Source: an uncultured Eubacteriales bacterium (GTDB lineage Bacteria; Bacillota; Clostridia; Christensenellales; Christensenellaceae). From it: 6,930 nucleotides of DNA. Position 1 is the stretch's first letter; each line of letters begins with the position of its first letter. This document shows, piece after piece, positions 1 through 4,792 of the stretch. A program made the position numbers and the translations under genes. The notes beneath the pieces were generated by a model. The model did not search any database and was not told the origin of the DNA. It was given only the letters and a program-made list of their open reading frames with translations. The stretch spans positions 1-6,930 of the forward strand of contig CACZNR010000214.1 in NCBI GenBank assembly GCA_902782475.1, written 5' to 3'.

Positions 1-92
1 CCCCAATCGCAATCGAGAAGGGACTGAGATTCGCTATCAGAGAAGGCGGAAGGACAGTAGGATCAGGAGTTGTATCAGAAATTATCGAATAA
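1..92 (+). CDS. tuf: Elongation factor Tu, C-terminal end (partial)
   Basis: Reading from base 3, the last 29 codons give a peptide that includes EKGLRFAIREGGRTVGSGVV and ends SEIIE before TAA at 90-92. This is the highly conserved final beta strands of EF-Tu domain III, the GTPase that carries aminoacyl-tRNA to the ribosome. The GTP-binding domain and the start lie upstream of the window. A strong hairpin terminator follows 18 bases after the stop, so tuf ends its own transcription unit here. Its position just before rpmG-secE-nusG matches the common bacterial order. The fragment is short, but the match to EF-Tu is essentially unambiguous. Confidence 0.94.
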   Translation, partial: PIAIEKGLRFAIREGGRTVGSGVVSEIIE

Positions 93-110
93 TGGATGAA
101 ACGACACAGA

Positions 111-138
111 GAGGACAGTGAAAACTGTCCTCTTTTTT
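111..138 (+). terminator. Intrinsic terminator after tuf
   Basis: GAGGACAG at 111-118 pairs perfectly with CTGTCCTC at 125-132 around the six-base loop TGAAAA, and six Ts follow at 133-138. This 8-bp stem with a U tract directly after the tuf stop separates tuf from the rpmG promoter. Confidence 0.93.
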
Positions 139-163
139 GACAGAAGATATTGCTGGATCTGCC

Positions 164-184
164 TTTAAAAAAGCGATTTTTAAA
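164..184. repeat. A/T inverted repeat upstream of the rpmG promoter (UP-element-like)
   Basis: TTTAAAAA at 164-171 is mirrored by TTTTTAAA at 177-184 around the spacer AGCGA. It lies immediately upstream of the -35 box, where A/T tracts in strong ribosomal promoters contact the RNA polymerase alpha subunit. It may be an UP element rather than a protein operator; the base pattern alone cannot decide. Confidence 0.4.
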
Positions 185-195
185 AGAATATTCTG

Positions 196-224
196 TTGAC
201 AGAACATGGATGATATATTATACT
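196..224 (+). promoter_or_regulatory. Sigma-A-type promoter for rpmG-secE-nusG
   Basis: A perfect -35 box TTGACA (196-201) is separated by 17 bases from TATACT (219-224), one mismatch from the TATAAT consensus. The predicted start is near base 230-232. A/T-rich sequence lies just upstream. This is the only strong promoter between the tuf terminator and rpmG and fits a highly expressed ribosomal operon. Confidence 0.88.
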
Positions 225-230
225 TTGATA

Positions 231-254
231 GCTGGCTTGAATAAGCCGCTTTTT
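231..254 (+). promoter_or_regulatory. Hairpin plus U tract at the extreme 5' end of the rpmG mRNA
   Basis: GGCTT (234-238) pairs with AAGCC (243-247) around GAAT. The stem can be extended by GC (231-232) with GC (248-249) if T233 bulges. Five Ts follow at 250-254. The stem would begin almost at the predicted first transcribed base. It could protect the 5' end or cause pausing or early termination; it is too short to call a standard terminator. Confidence 0.35.
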
Positions 255-294
255 AAGTTGCAAAAAAATTGCGACCATAACGGAGGAATGTAAA

Positions 295-444
295 ATGCGT
301 GAGAAGATCATATTGGCTTGTACAGAATGCAAACAGAGAAATTACAATACAATGAAGGATAAGAAGAATACTCCTGACCGTCTTGAGAGGAATAAGTACT
401 GCAGATTCTGCAAGAAGCATACTTTACATCGTGAAACAAGATAA
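295..444 (+). CDS. rpmG: 50S ribosomal protein L33, zinc-ribbon form
   Basis: This gene encodes a 49-residue basic protein starting [12 protein letters not shown]. It is too short for many ORF callers but is clearly L33, a small protein of the large ribosomal subunit near the tRNA exit site. Two CxxC pairs are visible: C9/C12 and C36/C39. Together they form the zinc knuckle of the C+ paralogue class. Family landmarks include the RNYNT stretch (15-19) and the C-terminal [10 protein letters not shown]. The ATG at 295 has GGAGG at 282-286, eight bases upstream. The gene is the first of the rpmG-secE-nusG unit behind the 196-224 promoter, and secE starts 20 bases after its stop. L33 forms with cysteines are often balanced against cysteine-free paralogues under zinc limitation; no Zur box was recognised here. 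Confidence 0.96.
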   Translation: MREKIILACTECKQRNYNTMKDKKNTPDRLERNKYCRFCKKHTLHRETR

Positions 445-464
445 CTGACCCGGAGATAAGCATT

Positions 465-737
465 ATGGCAAAAACAGTTTTACTTGGAAACGAAAAGGAA
501 CAGAAGGATAAGGCCAAGAAGAAGGCTGCCAAGGAAAAGAAAAAACAGGGCAGGAGAGGTATTATCCGCTGGTTCAAGGATATAATAAGCGAACTTAAGA
601 AAGTAACATGGCCAAGCAGGAAGGATCTGTTTAATTACACACTGGCTGTTATCGCAGTCATAGCTGTAGCAGCTATACTCGTTGGCGCTATCGATTTCGG
701 TCTTGGCAGGTTATTCAGGCTTGTTATGGGTTCTTAA
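465..737 (+). CDS. secE: Preprotein translocase subunit SecE
   Basis: This 90-residue SecE clamps the SecY channel in the SecYEG translocon. Residues 11-31 form a lysine-rich cytosolic tail. Residues 33-52 form the amphipathic helix with the signature ISELKKVTWPSR. A single membrane span runs at about 57-82 (rich in A, V, I), followed by a short RLFRLVMGS end. The length is that of the single-span SecE of Gram-positives rather than the three-span enterobacterial protein, although the charged tail is longer than the shortest family members. The ATG at 465 has GGAGA at 452-456, eight bases upstream. It sits between rpmG and nusG as in most bacteria. No terminator is visible on either side, so co-transcription is expected. 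Confidence 0.96.
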   Translation: MAKTVLLGNEKEQKDKAKKKAAKEKKKQGRRGIIRWFKDIISELKKVTWPSRKDLFNYTLAVIAVIAVAAILVGAIDFGLGRLFRLVMGS

Positions 738-755
738 TGAAAGGTGTATTCTTAA

Positions 756-1373
756 GTGGAAAAAGATAATATAAACAATCTTGAAGAACAGAATATGGAT
801 GTTCCTGAGGAAAAATCCAGCAGACTTGATGAGTTTACCTTCATAAAACAGGAAAAGACTGATACTCCTAAGTGGTATGTCGTATATACCTACTCAGGAT
901 ATGAAGACAAGGTCATGACCAATCTCAAGAAGACTGTGGTCAACAATGGTCTTGAGGATCTCATCTATGATGTTCAGGTTCCGAAGGAAGAGACTATAGA
1001 AGTAAGGAATGGCAACCGTAAGCGTGTTCAGAAGAAGCTCTATCCAGGCTACGTTATGGTAAAGATGCTCCTTACAGACCAGACATGGTATATAGTCAGA
1101 AATACAAGAGGTGTTACCGGATTCGTAGGGCCTGGGAGCAAGCCTATTCCACTGACTGATGTTGAGATCAGAACTATGGGAATAGAGGATGTAAGGATAA
1201 GCCTGAATGTTTCAGTTGGACAGGAAGTAATAATCGTTTCAGGTCCTTTTGAAAACTTCACCGGCAAGGTAACAGAAGTCAATGCTGAACAGCAGAAAGT
1301 AAAGGTAACTATTCCGATGTTCGGAAGAGATACCCAGGTTGAACTCGACTTCGTTCAAGTTAAAGGCGTCTGA
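756..1373 (+). CDS. nusG: Transcription termination/antitermination factor NusG
   Basis: NusG binds the RNA polymerase clamp through its N-terminal NGN domain and affects pausing, termination and coupling. The NGN domain spans about residues 39-142, with PKWYVVYTYSGYE at its start, YPGYVMVKM (96-104) and GVTGFVG (119-125). The KOW domain spans about 152-190, with VGQEVIIVSGPFENFTGKV. The protein has 205 residues, against about 175-181 in E. coli and Bacillus. The excess is a 38-residue acidic N-terminal tail with many E and D. The GTG at 756 is preferred because AAGGTG lies at 741-746 with a nine-base gap. An in-frame ATG at 795 would remove part of the tail but has a weaker ribosome site. 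The gene follows secE by 18 bases. Confidence 0.96.
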   Translation: MEKDNINNLEEQNMDVPEEKSSRLDEFTFIKQEKTDTPKWYVVYTYSGYEDKVMTNLKKTVVNNGLEDLIYDVQVPKEETIEVRNGNRKRVQKKLYPGYVMVKMLLTDQTWYIVRNTRGVTGFVGPGSKPIPLTDVEIRTMGIEDVRISLNVSVGQEVIIVSGPFENFTGKVTEVNAEQQKVKVTIPMFGRDTQVELDFVQVKGV

Positions 1374-1390
1374 AAACAAGAAATTGTTTT
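1373..1390 (+). other. Short A/U hairpin between nusG and rplK
   Basis: AAAACAA (1373-1379) pairs with TTGTTTT (1384-1390) around a GAAA tetraloop, starting on the last base of the nusG stop codon. The stem is almost all A-U and lacks a separate U tract, so it is at best a weak terminator or a processing site upstream of the L1-type leader hairpin. nusG and rplK may therefore be partly co-transcribed. Confidence 0.35.
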
Positions 1391-1393
1391 TAC

Positions 1394-1423
1394 GTGGGAG
1401 GGAATGCCGCCCGCAAATACCAC
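1394..1423 (+). promoter_or_regulatory. L1-binding-type mRNA leader of rplK (23S rRNA mimic)
   Basis: GTGG (1394-1397) pairs with CCAC (1420-1423). After an asymmetric internal loop (GA on the 5' side, GCAAATA on the 3' side), an inner stem GGG (1400-1402)/CCC (1410-1412) closes a seven-base loop. The strands GTGGGAGG and AAATACCAC closely resemble, from memory, the two strands at the base of the L1 stalk in 23S rRNA. L1 is the known translational repressor of the rplK-rplA operon, acting on a leader site upstream of rplK in E. coli. L1 binding here would sit about 12 bases before the rplK Shine-Dalgarno. The structure is seen; L1 binding is inference. Confidence 0.75.
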
Positions 1424-1449
1424 ATTGCACAACATAGGAGGTGTATATA

Positions 1450-1875
1450 ATGGCTAAAAAGGTTATTGGACTGATCAAATTACAGATTCCTGCAGGAAAA
1501 GCAACACCTGCACCACCAGTTGGTCCTGCATTAGGACAGCATGGTGTTAACATCATGGACTTTGTAAAACAATTTAATGAGAGAACTGCTCAGCAGACAG
1601 GACTTATCATTCCTGCTGTAATCACAGTTTATGCTGACCACTCATTCTCATTTATATTAAAGAGTCCTCCAGCTGCAGTTCTTGTAAAGAGAGCATGCAA
1701 CATCGAATCTGGTTCAAAGGTTCCTAACAGGGACAAAGTTGCAAAGATCACCAAGGCACAGCTTCAGGAGATCGCTGAGATCAAGAAGAACGATCTTAAT
1801 GCAGCTAGCATAGAAGCAGCAATGAGCATGATAGCTGGTACCTGTCGTAGCATGGGTGTCGAAGTAGTAGACTAA
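1450..1875 (+). CDS. rplK: 50S ribosomal protein L11
   Basis: This is a full-length 141-residue L11, which forms the GTPase-associated centre with the 23S rRNA and contacts L10 and elongation factors. The N-terminal domain carries [20 protein letters not shown] (11-30), including prolines P22 and P23 in the region where resistance to thiopeptides such as thiostrepton maps. The linker KSPPAAVL lies at 71-78. The rRNA-binding C-terminal domain ends with [10 protein letters not shown] (130-139). The ATG at 1450 is chosen because AGGAGGTG at 1436-1443 is correctly spaced. The GTG at 1441 lies inside that ribosome site. rplA starts 48 bases after the stop, and both genes have their own L1-type hairpin. 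Confidence 0.98.
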   Translation: MAKKVIGLIKLQIPAGKATPAPPVGPALGQHGVNIMDFVKQFNERTAQQTGLIIPAVITVYADHSFSFILKSPPAAVLVKRACNIESGSKVPNRDKVAKITKAQLQEIAEIKKNDLNAASIEAAMSMIAGTCRSMGVEVVD

Positions 1876-1884
1876 TAGGAAACA

Positions 1885-1911
1885 GTGGGAGGCTTTTGGC
1901 CGGATTACCAC
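1885..1911 (+). promoter_or_regulatory. Second L1-binding-type hairpin, abutting the rplA ribosome site
   Basis: GTGG (1885-1888) pairs with CCAC (1908-1911) and GGC (1891-1893) with GCC (1899-1901). The inner loop is TTTTG, and an asymmetric internal loop has GA on one side and GGATTA on the other. The layout matches the rplK leader hairpin base for base in the 5' GTGGGAGG segment and in the 3' TACCAC end. The 5' strand GTGGGAGGCTTT also appears, from memory, identically at the base of the L1 stalk in E. coli 23S rRNA. AGGAGGT (1912-1918) begins at the very next base, so L1 bound here could block ribosome entry on rplA directly. Binding is inferred, not shown. Confidence 0.72.
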
Positions 1912-1923
1912 AGGAGGTATATT

Positions 1924-2616
1924 ATGAAAAGAGGAAAAAATTATCAGGATAGTCAGAAGTTATATGATAAGAACACCTTATATGAGACAACACAGGCTAT
2001 CGATCTGGTTTTACAGACAGCAAAAGCAAAGTTCGATGAAACTATAGAATTATCAGTAAGACTTGGTGTTGACCCAAGACATGCTGATCAGCAGGTAAGA
2101 GGTACCGTAGTACTTCCTAACGGAACTGGTAAGGAAGTTAAGATCCTTGTTTTCGCAAGAGGCGATAAGGCTCAGGAAGCAAGAGATGCAGGTGCTGATT
2201 ACGTAGGCGAGATGGACATGGTAGAAAAGATCCAGAAGGAAAACTGGTTCGATTTCGATGTTTGTATCGCAACACCTGACATGATGGGTGTCGTAGGACG
2301 TATAGGTAGGATCCTTGGACCTAAGGGACTCATGCCTAACCCAAAGTCAGGAACAGTTACAATGGATATCGGCAAGGCAGTTCAGGAGAGCAAATCCGGT
2401 AAGGTAGAATACAGGGTCGACAGAACAGCCATAATCCACTGCCCAGTTGGAAAGAAATCATTTGAGCCTGCAAAACTGCAGGAGAATATCGACACTCTCA
2501 TGACAGCCATAGTAAGAGCAAGACCTGCTTCAGCTAAGGGCCAGTATCTGAGAAGCATCGTTGTTTCTTCAACAATGGGACCTGGAATCAAACTGAATCC
2601 AGCTAACTTTCAGTAA
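1924..2616 (+). CDS. rplA: 50S ribosomal protein L1
   Basis: This 230-residue L1 forms the mobile L1 stalk that helps release E-site tRNA, and in this family it also represses its own operon. Domain I includes [20 protein letters not shown] (37-56) and the [13 protein letters not shown] segment. Domain II, inserted in the middle, holds the signature [15 protein letters not shown] (126-140). The end returns to domain I with STMGPGIKL (216-224). Length and motifs are normal. The ATG at 1924 follows AGGAGGT at 1912-1918 by five bases. An upstream in-frame start at 1885 would add 13 residues translated from the hairpin and lacks a ribosome site, so it is rejected. A separate promoter for rplJ begins just after the stop. 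Confidence 0.98.
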   Translation: MKRGKNYQDSQKLYDKNTLYETTQAIDLVLQTAKAKFDETIELSVRLGVDPRHADQQVRGTVVLPNGTGKEVKILVFARGDKAQEARDAGADYVGEMDMVEKIQKENWFDFDVCIATPDMMGVVGRIGRILGPKGLMPNPKSGTVTMDIGKAVQESKSGKVEYRVDRTAIIHCPVGKKSFEPAKLQENIDTLMTAIVRARPASAKGQYLRSIVVSSTMGPGIKLNPANFQ

Positions 2617-2620
2617 ATGA

Positions 2621-2649
2621 TTGACAAAAGTCTGTCAATTAAGTAATAT
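2621..2649 (+). promoter_or_regulatory. Promoter for rplJ-rplL
   Basis: A perfect TTGACA (2621-2626) lies 17 bases before TAATAT (2644-2649), with a predicted start near 2656. It begins only four bases after the rplA stop. The -35 box is also the left arm of an inverted repeat, TTGACA/TGTCAA (2621-2626 and 2633-2638). This repeat could form a small hairpin in read-through RNA from rplA or serve as an operator. Confidence 0.75.
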
Positions 2650-2655
2650 ATTAAA

Positions 2656-2764
2656 GGTCATTTTTCCTGAGACAGTAGGTGCGTAAGCATAAATCCTACC
2701 GAGGAGAGCAAAGAATAGAGTATATACCTGTTCGTTTCCTCGCTTGGGAATGAACAGGTTTTTT
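2656..2764 (+). promoter_or_regulatory. L10 leader: autoregulatory RNA of rplJ-rplL with attenuator
   Basis: GTAGG (2675-2679) pairs with CCTAC (2695-2699), capped by TGC-GTAA-GCA (2680-2689) with a GNRA tetraloop. TAAAT (2690-2694) is left as a one-sided bulge. TCCT (2665-2668) can pair outside with AGGA (2702-2705). The AGTAGG...AATCCTACCGAGG pattern is that of the L10 leader family, where the L10-L12 complex binds its own message. CGAGGAGA (2700-2707) can alternatively pair with TTTCCTCG (2735-2742), including one G-U pair. That pairing competes with both the outer L10 stem and the terminator. This matches the transcription-attenuation model known for Bacillus subtilis rplJL, in which L10 binding favours termination. 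Confidence 0.88.
2726..2764 (+). terminator. Attenuator terminator in the rplJ leader
   Basis: ACCTGTTC (2726-2733) pairs with GAACAGGT (2752-2759). TTCC (2736-2739) pairs with GGAA (2747-2750) above it, leaving loop TCGCTTG. Six Ts run through 2759-2764. The terminator ends nine bases before the rplJ Shine-Dalgarno, so it sits in the leader and must be bypassed for rplJ-rplL expression. Confidence 0.9.
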
Positions 2765-2772
2765 ATTTTAAC

Positions 2773-2789
2773 AGGAGGTGAAGATCTTG
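2773..2789 (+). promoter_or_regulatory. rplJ ribosome binding site deciding a TTG start
   Basis: AGGAGGT (2773-2779) is followed after seven bases by TTG at 2787. The in-frame GTG at 2778 overlaps this Shine-Dalgarno and cannot be the start served by it. This places L10 initiation on TTG. Confidence 0.8.
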
Positions 2790-3293
2790 AAGGATTATAC
2801 CTTAAAGGCTAAGCAGGAGATCATAGCTGGTGTGCAGGAACAGTTTGAGAAAGCACAGAGCTTGGTATTTCTTGATTATCGTGGCATGACAGTTGCCGAA
2901 GTAACAGAGCTGAGAAACAAGATCCGTGCCGCAGGTGCTTCTTATAAGGTTATCAAGAATACCGTTATAAAGAGAGCAGCTGAGAATCTCGGAGTTACAG
3001 GTTTAGAGCATATGTTGGAAGGACCAACTGCAGTAGCCTACAGTGCAAACGATCCAGTATCTGCCGCAAAGGTTGTTTATGATTTCATAAAGAACTTAGG
3101 CAAGACAGAGATCAAGGGTGGAGTTTACGAAGGTAAGGCAATCGATTCAGCAACAGTCTTGAATCTTGCACAGACACCTTCCAAGGAAGAATCTATTGCA
3201 AGGATCATGGGCAGCTTGAATTCACCAGTTTCAAGCTTCGTAAGAGCTCTTGATGCAATTAGGAAACAAAAAGAAGAACAAGAAACAGCTTAA
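2787..3293 (+). CDS. rplJ: 50S ribosomal protein L10
   Basis: This 168-residue L10 is the base of the L12 stalk; it joins 23S rRNA with L11 and carries L12 dimers on its C-terminal helix. Family features are [20 protein letters not shown] (28-47), [11 protein letters not shown] (54-64), GPTAVAY (79-85) and GGVYEGK (111-117). The charged helix [18 protein letters not shown] (151-168) is the L12-docking end. Translation starts at an unusual TTG, as shown by the spacing to AGGAGGT. The start is thus a weaker codon behind an attenuator leader, a second layer that keeps L10 low relative to L12. rplL follows after 19 bases. Confidence 0.97.
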   Translation: MKDYTLKAKQEIIAGVQEQFEKAQSLVFLDYRGMTVAEVTELRNKIRAAGASYKVIKNTVIKRAAENLGVTGLEHMLEGPTAVAYSANDPVSAAKVVYDFIKNLGKTEIKGGVYEGKAIDSATVLNLAQTPSKEESIARIMGSLNSPVSSFVRALDAIRKQKEEQETA

Positions 3294-3312
3294 ATTAACG
3301 GAGGAAATAATA

Positions 3313-3681
3313 ATGGATAAGCAGCAGATAATTGACGCTATAAAAGAGATGAACGTTCTTGAGTTAGCAGACTTAGTAAAGGAACTCGAAGAGACATTTG
3401 GAGTAAGCGCAGCAGCAGCAGTAGTAGCAGCACCAGCAGCAGGTGGCGCAGCAGCAGCTGAAGAAGAGAAGACAGAATTCAACGTAATTCTTAAGAGCGC
3501 TGGAGATCAGAAGATCAAGGTTATCAAGGTCGTTAGAGAGATCACCGGTCTTGGACTTAAGGAAGCTAAGGACCTCGTTGACGGAGCTCCAAAGCCAATC
3601 AAAGAGAACGTTTCCAAGGACGAAGCTGATCAGATCGCAGCTAAGATCACAGAAGTTGGCGGCGAGATCGAATTACAGTAA
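3313..3681 (+). CDS. rplL: 50S ribosomal protein L7/L12
   Basis: This 122-residue L12 is the multicopy stalk protein that recruits translational GTPases. The N-terminal dimerisation domain (1-31) contains [19 protein letters not shown] hinge rich in alanine and glycine runs at 32-52. The C-terminal domain (about 53-122) carries [35 protein letters not shown], and the end EVGGEIELQ. Length and motifs are normal. The ATG at 3313 is eight bases after GGAGG (3300-3304); the longer in-frame start at 3250 lies inside rplJ and lacks a ribosome site. A strong terminator follows 17 bases after the stop, ending the unit, and rpoB does not follow. Confidence 0.98.
   Translation: MDKQQIIDAIKEMNVLELADLVKELEETFGVSAAAAVVAAPAAGGAAAAEEEKTEFNVILKSAGDQKIKVIKVVREITGLGLKEAKDLVDGAPKPIKENVSKDEADQIAAKITEVGGEIELQ
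3409..3459 (+). repeat. GCA-rich triplet tract encoding the L12 hinge
   Basis: Residues 33-49 use almost only GCA for alanine, in runs of four, two, two and three, mixed with GTA, CCA, GGT and GGC. The tract is a slippage-prone microsatellite inside an essential gene. The reading frame is preserved and the uniform codon choice probably reflects strong codon bias. Confidence 0.7.
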
Positions 3682-3698
3682 CTTTGTTACACAGAGAC

Positions 3699-3723
3699 AA
3701 AGCTCCTTTCGGGGAGCTTTTTT
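3699..3723 (+). terminator. Intrinsic terminator after rplL
   Basis: AAGCTCC (3700-3706) pairs with GGAGCTT (3713-3719). The loop is T-TTCG-G, a UUCG tetraloop with a U-G closing pair, followed by Ts to 3723. This is a strong, classic terminator, and the next gene starts only six bases beyond it. Confidence 0.94.
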
Positions 3724-3729
3724 CATATC

Positions 3730-3975
3730 ATGGATAATTGGTACGTATACATCGTTAGATGCAGTGATGATACCCTCTATACAGGGATCACTAATGACAT
3801 AGATAAAAGGATCGAAAAACATAATTCCGGCAAGGGAGCAAAGTATACAAAATACAGGGCTCCTGTCGTTCTTGTGTATTCTGAGATTTGTAAGGACAGG
3901 GCTGAGGCTTCCAGAAGAGAGTACCAGATAAAGCAGATGGATAGAGCCCAGAAAGAACAGCTGCTGTCCAAATGA
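3730..3975 (+). CDS. GIY-YIG nuclease-fold protein, UPF0213 (YhbQ/YazA-like)
   Basis: This 81-residue protein is a whole GIY-YIG domain. The diagnostic parts are YVY (5-7), YTG (17-19) in LYTGITNDIDKRIEKHNSGK, R27, H31, KYTKYRAPV (38-46) and the late glutamate E64 in SRREYQIK. These are the usual catalytic positions of the fold (two tyrosines, arginine, glutamate). Members of this small stand-alone family are thought to act on DNA, but the cellular role is not settled. The length is typical. The ATG at 3730 has no usual Shine-Dalgarno: the nearest purine run, GGGGAG (3711-3716), is 13 bases away and inside the preceding terminator stem. No promoter is obvious, so expression may depend on read-through from rplL. 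A second terminator follows. Confidence 0.92.
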   Translation: MDNWYVYIVRCSDDTLYTGITNDIDKRIEKHNSGKGAKYTKYRAPVVLVYSEICKDRAEASRREYQIKQMDRAQKEQLLSK

Positions 3976-3991
3976 CGGCTTCAGAAGACAT

Positions 3992-4021
3992 AAAAAGGGG
4001 TGTGTAAACACCTCTTTTTTT
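3992..4021 (+). terminator. Intrinsic terminator after the GIY-YIG gene
   Basis: GGGGTGT (3997-4003) pairs with ACACCTC (4008-4014), including one G-U pair, around a GTAA tetraloop. Flanking A (3992-3996) and T (4015-4021) runs extend it. The A tract before and T tract after could let it work on both strands. Confidence 0.92.
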
Positions 4022-4164
4022 CTATCCGAAAATATATCTGTGGCAGGGGCACAGGCCTGAACTCCAGCAGGAGATCAAAAGAACCCAAATGATATCTTCC
4101 TGCATAGTAGACCGTTTTTCATAACGAAAATAAAAAAATTTCTTCATTTTTATATCAAAGCATA
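4022..4164. other. Non-coding spacer before the pot promoter
   Basis: No gene is supported here. The first half (about 4040-4075) is noticeably richer in G and C. It contains the perfect palindrome CAGGCCTG (4052-4059) and a small hairpin CTCC-AGCA-GGAG (4062-4073). The second half is A/T tracts, which fit promoter-upstream sequence. The GC-richer part could be a decayed gene remnant, but no frame gives a recognisable peptide. Confidence 0.4.
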
Positions 4165-4192
4165 TTGCTATTTGAAGCCCCATATGTATAAT
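4165..4192 (+). promoter_or_regulatory. Likely promoter of the regulator-potA-potB operon
   Basis: TTGCTA (4165-4170) lies 16 bases before a perfect TATAAT (4187-4192), giving a predicted start near 4199 and a leader of about 49 bases. A/T-rich sequence lies upstream. The -35 box is weaker than consensus, which fits a regulated promoter. Confidence 0.68.
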
Positions 4193-4197
4193 AATAT

Positions 4198-4238
4198 TGT
4201 TTAATTATATTTAAGAAAAAATTTAGTAATATTAAACA
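4198..4238. repeat. Inverted repeat in the pot leader, candidate operator
   Basis: TGTTTAAT (4198-4205) is mirrored by ATTAAACA (4231-4238) with 25 bases between. The left arm covers the predicted transcription start and the right arm ends nine bases before the regulator ATG. Wide spacing and A/T composition make chance possible. Autoregulation by the adjacent HTH-cupin protein is the natural hypothesis. Confidence 0.35.
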
Positions 4239-4247
4239 CGAAACATC

Positions 4248-4781
4248 ATGGACGTAGGACGCAGAATAAGACAATTAAGGATAAAAAATGGTCTGACACA
4301 GGAGGAACTTGCTTCCCGTTGTGAGCTGACGAAGGGTTTTCTTTCACAGCTGGAGAATGACATTGCAGTTCCGTCACTTCCGACCCTTATGGATATAGTG
4401 GAAGTGCTTGGAACCAACATGTCGGATTTCTTCAAGGAAAGCAAAAGCGACAGGATAGTATTCAATGAGGAGGACTATTTTGTTGATGAGAAAGAGGATT
4501 ATATCATCAACTGGATAGTTCCTACAGCTCAGAAGAATGCCATGGAACCTATCGTGATAGAGATAAAGCCGGGCGGAACATCCCAGAAGATCGAACCTCA
4601 CGAAGGTGAAGAGTTCGGATATGTATTCAAGGGTAAGGTCTTCCTTGTGAACGGTGATGAGAGATATGAAGTCAGAGAAGGCTCTACTTTCTACATCACA
4701 GGGGACAGGGAACATTATCTGGAGAACATATCAGGAAGGAATGCAAAAGTACTGTGGATATGCAATCCACCGATTTTTTAA
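4248..4781 (+). CDS. HTH (XRE) regulator with C-terminal cupin sensor, polyamine-operon type
   Basis: This 177-residue protein has an N-terminal XRE/Cro-type helix-turn-helix (about 6-60), with [20 protein letters not shown] spanning the DNA-binding helices. The C-terminal cupin barrel runs at about 103-172. Its first motif is [14 protein letters not shown] (117-130); its second contains [17 protein letters not shown] (144-160). The same layout occurs in PuuR-like regulators of polyamine genes, where the cupin is thought to sense a small ligand. The gene leads the operon: its TAA (4779-4781) overlaps the potA Shine-Dalgarno AAGGAG. The ATG at 4248 fits the family start (MD-G-RIR-LR), although no good ribosome site precedes it, which suggests low expression. 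Control of the downstream importer is inferred from context. Confidence 0.9.
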   Translation: MDVGRRIRQLRIKNGLTQEELASRCELTKGFLSQLENDIAVPSLPTLMDIVEVLGTNMSDFFKESKSDRIVFNEEDYFVDEKEDYIINWIVPTAQKNAMEPIVIEIKPGGTSQKIEPHEGEEFGYVFKGKVFLVNGDERYEVREGSTFYITGDREHYLENISGRNAKVLWICNPPIF

Positions 4782-4792
4782 GGAGCAGTGAC

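Noticed and set aside
1373..1390. Strong terminator between nusG and rplK
   Set aside because: The stem is nearly all A-U and has no independent U tract, so it is listed only as a weak hairpin.
1239..1556. 105-codon minus-strand open frame across the nusG-rplK junction
   Set aside because: It crosses two well-supported genes and the L1-type leader and has no recognisable product.
1885..1923. An upstream start extending rplA by 13 residues
   Set aside because: The extension would translate the hairpin and the ribosome site itself; ATG 1924 has an ideal AGGAGGT.
2778..2780. GTG as the rplJ start
   Set aside because: It lies inside the Shine-Dalgarno AGGAGGT; TTG at 2787 is correctly spaced and gives the usual L10 N terminus.
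3409..3459. GCA triplet tract considered as a CRISPR-like or mobile repeat
   Set aside because: It is an in-frame alanine hinge typical of L12, not spaced repeats.
3678..3690. Small inverted repeat GTAAC-TTT-GTTAC over the rplL stop codon
   Set aside because: The loop of three and five-base stem are weak, and the strong terminator nine bases downstream explains the region.
3551..3802. 83-codon plus-strand frame overlapping rplL and the GIY-YIG gene
   Set aside because: It is out of frame with both real genes and crosses a terminator; the peptide is not recognisable.
4754..4792. An upstream ATG extending potA by 13 residues
   Set aside because: It is inside the regulator coding region without a ribosome site; ATG 4793 follows AAGGAG and gives the family N terminus.
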